Shown here piece after piece: positions 23,274 to 30,755 of a stretch of 36,610 nt of DNA. The stretch is from contig JAFWPA010000082.1 of assembly GCA_017509685.1 (NCBI GenBank), positions 1 to 36,610 of the forward strand, in the 5' to 3' direction. Position numbers and translations under genes: made by a program. The notes under the pieces were generated by a model that had not been told where the DNA came from, made no database searches, and was given only the letters and a program-made list of their open reading frames with translations. The DNA is from Bacteroidales bacterium (GTDB lineage Bacteria > Bacteroidota > Bacteroidia > Bacteroidales > UBA932). Numbering within the stretch: position 1 is the stretch's first letter; each line of letters starts with the position of its first letter.

Positions 23274-26200
23274 TTAGAACTTAAGGTTAACACCAAAACT
23301 CACACCGGCCAGTGCGGGTACGCAGCACCAGTCAATGCCCACGGAAGAGGAGCCGATGGATCCGGCGCCGGCCGCTGCCACCTCGGGATCACCGTAATAG
23401 TTGGTAAACAACAGGACGTTGTTGGCAGAGACCGTAAATACGCAACCCTTTACGAAGTTCTTGGTTCCATTGGCGAGAAGTTGCTGCGGCAGCGAATAGG
23501 ACAGGGAAATGCTGCGCAGACGCAGGGAGTTCACCTTGGTCATGAAATTGGCGCTTTCCTGCGGATAGAATGTCTGCCAGTAGTTGTTGATGATGTATTC
23601 TCCGCTCACGGTCTTGCTGTTGTACGGGTAGGTCTCACCAGCCCTGAAGGTCTTGGATACATCTTCGTAGCCCGTCACCTCACCCGTTTCATCCGTGATG
23701 GGACGAACGCCCGTGATGGTGAGTTCGCTGCGGTTCCCGGTCATCTTGGCGGTACCGGCCTTCACCATTTCGTAAAGCGTTCCATTGTACACGTCACCGC
23801 CGATGCGGAAGTCCCACAGCATATTGAACACGAAGTTCTTGTAGCGGAGGGTATTGTTCCAACCGCCGGACACCAGGGGCTCACGGTTGCCGATTTCGTA
23901 GGAAGTTTCGCCGTCGGACTCCGGCATGAAGTTGGCGTCCAGGATGACGCGGCCGTCCTCGGTGCGGTTCCACTTGGAACCGGAGATGGCCATGAAGTTG
24001 CCGCCGTTGAAGGAAGCGGCCTTGGCGTTGCCTACCTGAACGTCGGTCACATAGAGGATGTCCACGCCTTCCAGCAGGTTCTCTACGCGGCCGCGGTTGC
24101 CATACATGTTCAGCGTGCTTTCCCACGTGAAGTCGCGGGTTTCCACGGGACGTCCGCCGATGGAGAATTCGATACCCTTGTTGAGTACGTCACCGGCATT
24201 GACCGAACGAAGGATATAGCCCACCGTGTTGGAAAGACGCGGGCTCATGATCTGATTGTAGGAGTCGTTGGTATAGTAGGCGAAATCCAGATGCAGGCGG
24301 TTCTTGAAGAAGCTCAGTTCCAGGCCGATTTCGGTGGACTGGGTGATTTCCGGCATCAGGAACGGGTTACCGGCCTCCCAGTAGTCGCCCACGGCCACCT
24401 TGTTGCCCAGGTACACGCCCACGGGCCAGATGCTGGTATTGGTGATGTACGGGCTGGAATCCTTACCCACACGGGCCCAGGAAGCGCGGAGCTTACCATA
24501 GGACAGCACTTCGTCGTCCAGGATGTTCAGGTCCTGCAGGAGCTGGGTGAACACGAAGGAGCCGCTAACGGAAGGATAGAAGTAGCTGCGGTTCTCCAGC
24601 GGCAGGGTGGAAGACCAGTCGTTGCGGCCCGTGACCGTGAGGAAGACCGTATTCTTCCAGTCTGCCCGGAACTCTCCGTACACGCCCACAAGGCGCTTGG
24701 TGCTCTTGTAGTTGCTGAAGTTGCGCTCCGAATCCACGGCATTGTCAAAGGCATACAGGCCGGGAACCTGGAAGTTCCACGCCATACGCTTGTCGGTGAC
24801 TATACGTGTGTCGTCCGTGGCGGTACCTAGCAGGAGGTTGAAGTTGAAGTCGCCCAGGCTGTGGCTCATGTTGGACATGATGTTGGTGGACAGGTACTGG
24901 TAGCGTTTGTCGTTTTCGCTGTACATGCCCTGCTGCCAGGTTTTCTTGTTCACGCCGCCGGCGGCCAGGAGGTTGCTGTCGCTGGTGGTATAGGTGTCGA
25001 TACCCACGCGGGCGCCGATCCACCACCACTTGAAGATATCGGCCTTCACGTTGACGGAACCGGTGAAGCGGGAGGTCTTGTCCTGCATCTTGTTCTTGTT
25101 CAGGACCCAGTAGGGGTTGGACTTGTCTTCCCAGGGATCCAGACGGTCTGCGAACATACTGTAGCGGGTGCCGTCGTCATTCAGGTAGTGGGACATGTCC
25201 GAGGAAGGGGCCCAGGTGTAGATGCTGTGCATGGTACCCTGGCCGTTATTGCCGTAAAGGCCGCCCGAAGTGAGGGTTTTGTCGGTATGGGCCTGGGAAT
25301 AGGCGGAATTCACCGTGAAGGTGATGAACTTCCACCGCTGCTCTCCGTTGAAACGGAAGGTAGTCTTCTCATAACCCGTGGTGGGAATGACACCAGTCTG
25401 ACGGAAATGGGAGGCCGACAGGAAGAAGTTGCTGTTCTTGGTACCGCCGGAAACGGACAGGTTGTTATCCCAGGAATGGCCCTTCTGGAAGAAAGAGCCG
25501 ATATTGTCATAGAACTGGGTCCCGGCAGGTGCGGGAGCGCCCCAGGAAGCATAGGAAAAGTCGTTGTAGACTGTCTTGCTGTAGTCTCCGCTGGCTTCGT
25601 CGTAGATGTCTTCCACATAGCCCTGGAGATACTTGTTCTGGGTTTCCGGGAGCGCCGTTACCCAGGAGAGGGAATACTTGGTAGAGAAATTCACGTCCAC
25701 TACGCCCTCGTGGCCCTTCTTGGTGTTGATGATGACCACACCGGCCGACGCACGGGATCCGTACAGGGCCGATGCGGCAGGGCCCTTCAGGATGGACATG
25801 CTCTCGATATCCTCCGGATTGATATCCATCACGCGGTTGGAGGTGGTGGTGGCCGTATTCATGGAGCCGTCGAAGCCGGAATCTCCCAGAACACCTGACG
25901 AGTTATCGTAAATGATGCCGTCCACCACGAAAAGCGGCTGGTTGTCACGCTCCAGGGAGGTACCGCCGCGCAGGATGATCTGGGCACCGGCACCGGCCGA
26001 ACCGGAAGACTGGGTGATGGACACACCGGCCACCTTGCCCGCCAGGGAGTTGATGGCGTTGGTATTCTTGTTCAGCATCAGTTCGGTAGCACCGACTTCC
26101 TCAACGGCATAACCCAGGGACTTTTTCTCCTTGCGGATGCCCATAGCCGTCACCACGGATTCCTCCAGGAACAGGTTATCTTCGGCCAGGATGATGCGCA

Positions 26201-26465
26201 GGTTCACGCCCGCCTTTACTTCCTGGGTGGTGTAACCGATACAGGAAACTACCAGCACGGAACCGGCGGGAGCCTCCAGGGTGAAGGAGCCGTCGGAAGC
26301 CGTCATGGTTCCCGTGGAGCCGCCCTTAACGACAACAGTGGCGCCCGGCACGGCTAGCCCCTGCGCGTCCACTACGACGCCACTGGCATTCTGGCCCAAG
26401 GCTACTGCACTGACACCCAAAAACAGGAGGGTTGTCAGCAGGACAGACTGTATTTTTTTCAGCAT
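23274..26465 (-). CDS. SusC/RagA-family TonB-dependent outer-membrane transporter
   Basis: This 1063-residue outer-membrane transporter is driven by TonB and works with the following SusD-like lipoprotein. A signal peptide (1-24, cleavage after ALG) is followed by a carboxypeptidase-D regulatory-like domain (about 25-110, GVVVDAQGLAVPGATVVVKG). The plug is next, with VVTAMGIRKEKKSLGYAVEEV and AGVSITQSSGSAGAGAQIILRG and the SusC mark PLFVVDGIIYDNS. The 22-strand barrel runs to the C-terminus, which ends GVNLKF. Promoter and leader lie between this gene and divergent manA. No anti-sigma or hybrid regulator is adjacent, so control is unclear. Confidence 0.95.
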   Translation of the reverse strand: MLKKIQSVLLTTLLFLGVSAVALGQNASGVVVDAQGLAVPGATVVVKGGSTGTMTASDGSFTLEAPAGSVLVVSCIGYTTQEVKAGVNLRIILAEDNLFLEESVVTAMGIRKEKKSLGYAVEEVGATELMLNKNTNAINSLAGKVAGVSITQSSGSAGAGAQIILRGGTSLERDNQPLFVVDGIIYDNSSGVLGDSGFDGSMNTATTTSNRVMDINPEDIESMSILKGPAASALYGSRASAGVVIINTKKGHEGVVDVNFSTKYSLSWVTALPETQNKYLQGYVEDIYDEASGDYSKTVYNDFSYASWGAPAPAGTQFYDNIGSFFQKGHSWDNNLSVSGGTKNSNFFLSASHFRQTGVIPTTGYEKTTFRFNGEQRWKFITFTVNSAYSQAHTDKTLTSGGLYGNNGQGTMHSIYTWAPSSDMSHYLNDDGTRYSMFADRLDPWEDKSNPYWVLNKNKMQDKTSRFTGSVNVKADIFKWWWIGARVGIDTYTTSDSNLLAAGGVNKKTWQQGMYSENDKRYQYLSTNIMSNMSHSLGDFNFNLLLGTATDDTRIVTDKRMAWNFQVPGLYAFDNAVDSERNFSNYKSTKRLVGVYGEFRADWKNTVFLTVTGRNDWSSTLPLENRSYFYPSVSGSFVFTQLLQDLNILDDEVLSYGKLRASWARVGKDSSPYITNTSIWPVGVYLGNKVAVGDYWEAGNPFLMPEITQSTEIGLELSFFKNRLHLDFAYYTNDSYNQIMSPRLSNTVGYILRSVNAGDVLNKGIEFSIGGRPVETRDFTWESTLNMYGNRGRVENLLEGVDILYVTDVQVGNAKAASFNGGNFMAISGSKWNRTEDGRVILDANFMPESDGETSYEIGNREPLVSGGWNNTLRYKNFVFNMLWDFRIGGDVYNGTLYEMVKAGTAKMTGNRSELTITGVRPITDETGEVTGYEDVSKTFRAGETYPYNSKTVSGEYIINNYWQTFYPQESANFMTKVNSLRLRSISLSYSLPQQLLANGTKNFVKGCVFTVSANNVLLFTNYYGDPEVAAAGAGSIGSSSVGIDWCCVPALAGVSFGVNLKF

Positions 26466-26502
26466 AAAGTATTAAAAGGTAAATGGTTTTCAGTTAGGTA
26501 CA

Positions 26503-26533
26503 CAAATTTAGCACGAAGAATCGGATTGGACAA
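26503..26533 (-). promoter_or_regulatory. Promoter of the susC-susD-deoD operon
   Basis: On the minus strand, TTG (26531-26533), a 20-base spacer and a -7 TAAATTTG (26503-26510) lie 37 bases before the SusC ATG at 26465. Confidence 0.55.
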
Positions 26534-26543
26534 GGATTTTTTG

Positions 26544-26551
26544 TATATTTG
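26544..26551 (+). promoter_or_regulatory. -7 promoter element of manA
   Basis: TATATTTG ends 4 bases before ATG 26556, implying a leaderless or nearly leaderless mRNA. It overlaps the region of the divergent susC promoter. Confidence 0.5.
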
Positions 26552-26555
26552 TGGC

Positions 26556-27524
26556 ATGTATCCTCTGAAATTTCAGCCACTTTTGACCCCTTTCGTTTGG
26601 GGCGGGCAAAAAATCGCACCCTACAAGGGTATTGAATCCAAAGAAAAGAATATCGGCGAGAGCTGGGAGCTCTCCGGAGTGGAAGGACTGGTGAGCGTGG
26701 TGGCCAACGGTCCCCTGGCGGAAAAGACCATCACGGAACTGGTCAAAACGTATAAAGGACAGCTGGTGGGAGAGCACGTCTATGCCGCCACCGGAGACGA
26801 ATTCCCCCTGCTGTTCAAATTCATCGACGCCCTCCGGGACCTCTCCATCCAGGTACACCCTAACGATGCCCTGGCCGCGCAGTTGCACCCCGGTTCCCGC
26901 GGAAAAACGGAGATGTGGTACGTGATTGACGCCGAACCCGGCGCCAAGCTGTACAGCGGCCTCACCAAGTCCATCACCCCGGAGCAGCTGGCCACGATGG
27001 CCGCCGACGGCACCATCACGGACGTACTGGCCTGCTATGACGTAAAGCCCGGGGATGTCTTCTTCCTGCCCGCCGGCCGCATCCACGCCATCTGCAGCGG
27101 CTGCTTCATCGCAGAAATCCAGCAGACATCGGACCTCACCTACCGCATCTACGACTATGGGCGCATGGGCCTGGACGGCAAACCCCGCCAGCTGCACATC
27201 TCCCAGGCGCAGCAGGCCGTGGACTACAAGGTATACGACAACTACAGGACCGAATACGAACCCGTACCGGACGAAGAAGTAGAGCTGGTGAGCTGCCCCT
27301 ACTTCACCACCAGCGTCCTGGACCTCACACTCCCCTATGCCAAGGACCTCTCCGAACTGGACTCCTTCCTCACCGTGATGTGCCTGAGCGGCAACGGTAC
27401 CCTGGAAGTGGACGGCGAGGAAATAAGCATCGGCCAGGGTGAGACGGTACTCATCCCGGCCGACGCCGACGACGTCTGCTTCATCCCCGTGGAGCGAATG
27501 AAATTGTTAATCAGTCACTTATAG
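26556..27524 (+). CDS. manA: Mannose-6-phosphate isomerase, class I
   Basis: This 322-residue zinc enzyme interconverts mannose-6-phosphate and fructose-6-phosphate, linking mannose use and GDP-sugar synthesis to glycolysis. Metal-binding motifs are SIQVHPND (Gln and His ligands, about residues 90-97), KTEMWYVID (Glu ligand) and the active-site LPAGRIHAI (His ligand, about 175). A second cupin-like domain ends with QGETVLIPAD. The length matches the Bacillus-type ManA. The frame extends to 26526, but the -7 element lies within that extension, so ATG 26556 is used. It is a single-gene unit between two minus-strand transport operons, with a strong terminator after it. I see no direct functional tie to them. 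Confidence 0.93.
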   Translation: MYPLKFQPLLTPFVWGGQKIAPYKGIESKEKNIGESWELSGVEGLVSVVANGPLAEKTITELVKTYKGQLVGEHVYAATGDEFPLLFKFIDALRDLSIQVHPNDALAAQLHPGSRGKTEMWYVIDAEPGAKLYSGLTKSITPEQLATMAADGTITDVLACYDVKPGDVFFLPAGRIHAICSGCFIAEIQQTSDLTYRIYDYGRMGLDGKPRQLHISQAQQAVDYKVYDNYRTEYEPVPDEEVELVSCPYFTTSVLDLTLPYAKDLSELDSFLTVMCLSGNGTLEVDGEEISIGQGETVLIPADADDVCFIPVERMKLLISHL

Positions 27525-27525
27525 A

Positions 27526-27557
27526 AAAAGGGGTGCACTTGCAGGTGCACCCCTTTT
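27526..27557. terminator. Bidirectional intrinsic terminator
   Basis: AAAAGGGGTGCAC (27526-27538) pairs perfectly with GTGCACCCCTTTT (27545-27557) around a 6-base loop. Being A-rich on one side and T-rich on the other, it can end both manA (plus) and the M3-peptidase operon (minus). Confidence 0.9.
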
Positions 27558-27580
27558 CTTATAATCAATTTATAGTCAAG

Positions 27581-29590
27581 CTATTGCAGGCCACGGGCGC
27601 GCATCAGCGCGGAGGGATCGGGGCGGGAACCGCGGAACTGCAGATACAGGACCATGGGTTCTTCGCTGCCGCCCTTCTCCAGGAAGGTCTTGCGGAATGC
27701 ATTGGCGGTCTCCTTGTTGAAGATGCCGTCTTCCTTGAACTTCTCCCAGGCATCCACGGCCAGCACCTCGCTCCAGAGGTAGCTGTAGTAGCCGGCGCTG
27801 TAGCCGCTGGCGATGATGTGGTTGAAGTAGGAAGTGCGGTAACGGGGGATGATTTCGTCGATCAGACCCATCTCCCGGCAAACCTTGTCCTCGAAGCGGC
27901 GGATATCTTCCGGTCCTTCGAAGGCGGCCAGCTGGTCCACGGACAGTTCGTGCCATTTCATATCCAGGATGGATGCGGCGCAGGTTTCACCCGCGGCGAA
28001 GCCCTGGTTGAACTTGAGGGCTTTCTGGATTTTGTCTACCAGAGCCGCCGGGATGGGCTCTCCGGTATAGCAGTTATTAGCATAACCGGCCAGGATTTCC
28101 GGTACAAAGGCGAAGTTCTCGTTGAACTGGGAGAACATTTCCACGAAGTCGCGGGCCACGTTGGTACCGGACACGCTGGAATAGTTGCACTGGCTGAGGA
28201 AACCGTGCAGGGCGTGGCCGAACTCGTGGAAGGCAGTCTGCACATTGTCGATGGTGAGCAGGCTGGGCTGGGCGGCGGTGGGATCCGCGCCGGGGGCCGG
28301 GAAGTTGCACACGTTCACGATGATGGGACGTACGCCCTTGGACTGCTCCCGGAAGTTGTTCATCCAGGCGCCGCCCCGCTTGGTGGGACGCACATAGTAG
28401 TCGCGGTAGAAGATGCCGATGAGGCTGCCGTCGGGCTCGGTGAGTTTGTAGGCGCGCACCTCGGGGTTATACACCTCTACTTCCGGGGCTTCCTCGATGC
28501 AGATGCCGTAAATCTTCTCGGCGGCGGTAAACACGCCCTTGAGGACGCTGTCGGCCTGGAAATAAGGCTTGGTGACGTTCTCGTCCAGGGCATACTTCTG
28601 CGCACGCAGTTTCTCGGCATAGTACATCCAGTCCCAGGCCTCGATCTTGTGACCGGCAATCTTCTGCATTTCCTTCATCTGGGCCTTGGCGCTGCGCATG
28701 CAGGCGTCCATGATGGGCTGCAGGAAATGGTCTACCGTTGCGGGGTCTCCGGCCATCTTGTCGGACAGCTGGAAGGCGGCGAAGTTGGGATAGCCCAGCA
28801 GGCGGGCCATTTCGGCGCGCAGTTTCAGGACCTCCAGGACAATGTCGTTGGTATCGTTCTCATTGCCGTGATTGCCGCGGCTGGAGTAGGCCTTGAACAC
28901 TTCTTCGCGCTTGGCGCGGTCGTCACAGGAAGCCATGAAATCGTAGTACGCGCTCACGGTGATGCCGGTGGCCTCCTTGAAGGCGTTGTTCTCGGCCAGC
29001 AGCTTCTGGCCGAACTGCTGCGTAAGGGTGGCCAGGCGGTTGGAAATCTCGGCGAAACGCTTCTTTCCGGCTTCGTCCAGGCCCACGCCGTTGCGCTCGA
29101 AAGCCTGATACAGCTTCTTGGTGGCCATCTGCTGCTCGCGGGTGAGGCCGTCCTGGTTGTCATACACGGCTTTCACGCGGGCGAAGAGATCGGCGTTCAT
29201 CATAATCTCGTTGGAGGCGTCGGTGAGCAGAGGCGTCACTTCCTCCTCGATGGCCTGCATCTCGGGCGTGGAGTCGCTCTCGGCCAGGTTGAAGAAAACG
29301 CCCTGCACCTTGTCCAGGATGGGGCTGGCTTTTTCGAAGGCCAGGATGGTATTTTCAAAGGTGGGAGCCTCCTTGCAGTCGATGATGGCCTGGATATTGG
29401 CCTTTTCTTCCTCTATGCCGGCTTTAAAAGCGGGCATATACTGGTCCAGCGTGATCTGGGAGAAGGGAGCGGTACCGTAAGGGGTATCCCACTCCTGCAG
29501 GAAGATATTCTTGGGTTCGTTCTTACAGGCGCTTACAAGCATAAGCAAAGCCAGGCCCAAAGGCCTGGCAATTTTAAAGGTTCTTTTCAT
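27581..29590 (-). CDS. M3-family metallopeptidase (Dcp-like peptidyl-dipeptidase), lipoprotein
   Basis: This 669-residue zinc peptidase cuts short peptides, with Dcp-type members removing C-terminal dipeptides. A lipoprotein signal ends in LVSAC, so unlike E. coli Dcp it is probably periplasmic or surface-anchored. The zinc site is HEFGHALH, with the first His at about residue 455. The third ligand lies in ARDFVEMFSQFNENF about 26 residues on. The substrate-binding tyrosine region ASGYSAGYYSYLWSE is near the C-terminus. The start codon overlaps the stop of the DUF5689 gene by one base (TAATG), so it is the last gene of the nuclease/TonB operon. There it may clear peptides from nucleoprotein, or simply supply amino acids. 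Confidence 0.92.
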   Translation of the reverse strand: MKRTFKIARPLGLALLMLVSACKNEPKNIFLQEWDTPYGTAPFSQITLDQYMPAFKAGIEEEKANIQAIIDCKEAPTFENTILAFEKASPILDKVQGVFFNLAESDSTPEMQAIEEEVTPLLTDASNEIMMNADLFARVKAVYDNQDGLTREQQMATKKLYQAFERNGVGLDEAGKKRFAEISNRLATLTQQFGQKLLAENNAFKEATGITVSAYYDFMASCDDRAKREEVFKAYSSRGNHGNENDTNDIVLEVLKLRAEMARLLGYPNFAAFQLSDKMAGDPATVDHFLQPIMDACMRSAKAQMKEMQKIAGHKIEAWDWMYYAEKLRAQKYALDENVTKPYFQADSVLKGVFTAAEKIYGICIEEAPEVEVYNPEVRAYKLTEPDGSLIGIFYRDYYVRPTKRGGAWMNNFREQSKGVRPIIVNVCNFPAPGADPTAAQPSLLTIDNVQTAFHEFGHALHGFLSQCNYSSVSGTNVARDFVEMFSQFNENFAFVPEILAGYANNCYTGEPIPAALVDKIQKALKFNQGFAAGETCAASILDMKWHELSVDQLAAFEGPEDIRRFEDKVCREMGLIDEIIPRYRTSYFNHIIASGYSAGYYSYLWSEVLAVDAWEKFKEDGIFNKETANAFRKTFLEKGGSEEPMVLYLQFRGSRPDPSALMRARGLQ

Positions 29591-30750
29591 TAGTCAAACA
29601 CAACTGAAATGGAAGGATCGTCTACCAGGGAAATCTGAGCCGCACCGTTGTACAGGGTAACGATACCCGTGATGGTTACCGGCTGGTGGTCCAGGATGCC
29701 GGCGGCCAGCTGGGATGCCGCAAACTTGGCATAACCGCTGGTGCGCACCTGGATGGAGGTGGAGCCCAGGTTGAAGTAGTGCGAGATGTAGTTGGCGGCG
29801 GCGTACTTGATCATGATTTCCTTATAGGTAAGATAGGCGTCCGGGCCGAACTTGGCCGCCGTGTCGGCGTCCAGGTACTGGTTGGGCGTTCCCAGGATGG
29901 AACCGTAGCGGGTGGCACCGCTGCCTACCTCGGCCTCGTCCCAGCAACCGTCCTGCAGATAGCCGATATAGCCGTCCTTGGTGCAGGACCAGGTGGTCAC
30001 GCCCCAGGTACCCTTGTCGGAGAGGAACACACGGTTTTCCGGGTTGCCGCTCTTGTGGGCCATGTTGGAGTTGGGATAGAAGAGGGCGAAAATCTGGTCG
30101 CCGTACACGCAGCCCTTCAAGGAGACCACCTTGCCCCAGACGTTGTCCGAGCCACCGGCGGTGATGGCCTTTTTCAAGGCGTCCTCGGTGAGGGAAACGG
30201 GAGCGAAGGCAGTGTCCTGGAAGCCACGGAAGACATGACTTTCGATGATGGACTGCAGGTTGATGTAGGAGGTCTCGTACTCGTTGGTGGCGGTTTCATC
30301 GGCGGCCATACCCAGCTGGATCATACCGTTGTAGGCGCCCAGCGTGAGGCCCGTGCACTTCACGTACAGCCAGGTACCCACGGGATACTCGTTGTACAGG
30401 GAGCCTTTGCCCAACTTGAGGGAGATGGCGGCGCCGGAATTGGCGTCCTTACCGTCCTGGATATAGATTTCGTTGTAGATGTTACCGGACTGGTCGGAAG
30501 AAATCACCTTACCCTTGATCCAGATATTGCCCAGGATGGGAAGGGGCTTGTTCTTGTACATGGCCTTGAGGTCGGCGATGGCCGTAATCTCCTCCAGGCC
30601 CTGTTGCTCCTGAAGCTGCTCCTCGGTGTAAGGAACGGCCCAGGCGGCATCGGGCTGCTTTCCGGTGAACACGGGATCCCATTCTTCCTTCAGACTCTTG
30701 CAGGAAACGACGGCTGCCAGTGCAGCGATAGCGATAAAATACTTTTTCAT
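29590..30750 (-). CDS. DUF5689-domain OB-fold-like lipoprotein
   Basis: This 386-residue lipoprotein has a signal ending in VVSC (Cys17). Residues of about 50-150 match the DUF5689 pattern, an OB-fold-like unit with TAIADLKAMYKN, then GNIWIKGKVISSDQSGNIYNE, IYIQDGK and AISLKLG. A second beta-rich part with VTITGIVTLYNGAAQISLVD at the C-terminus looks like another OB-like module. OB folds often bind nucleic acid, but this has not been shown for DUF5689. The gene sits 5 bases after the TonB-dependent receptor, in the position a SusD lipoprotein would take. I infer that it is the surface-exposed binding partner of that receptor. Confidence 0.8.
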   Translation of the reverse strand: MKKYFIAIAALAAVVSCKSLKEEWDPVFTGKQPDAAWAVPYTEEQLQEQQGLEEITAIADLKAMYKNKPLPILGNIWIKGKVISSDQSGNIYNEIYIQDGKDANSGAAISLKLGKGSLYNEYPVGTWLYVKCTGLTLGAYNGMIQLGMAADETATNEYETSYINLQSIIESHVFRGFQDTAFAPVSLTEDALKKAITAGGSDNVWGKVVSLKGCVYGDQIFALFYPNSNMAHKSGNPENRVFLSDKGTWGVTTWSCTKDGYIGYLQDGCWDEAEVGSGATRYGSILGTPNQYLDADTAAKFGPDAYLTYKEIMIKYAAANYISHYFNLGSTSIQVRTSGYAKFAASQLAAGILDHQPVTITGIVTLYNGAAQISLVDDPSISVVFD

Positions 30751-30755
30751 GGCTC

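Noticed and set aside
27533-29593. 686-codon plus-strand frame opposite the M3 peptidase
   Set aside because: It begins inside the manA terminator hairpin and mirrors the peptidase gene. No protein motif is seen.
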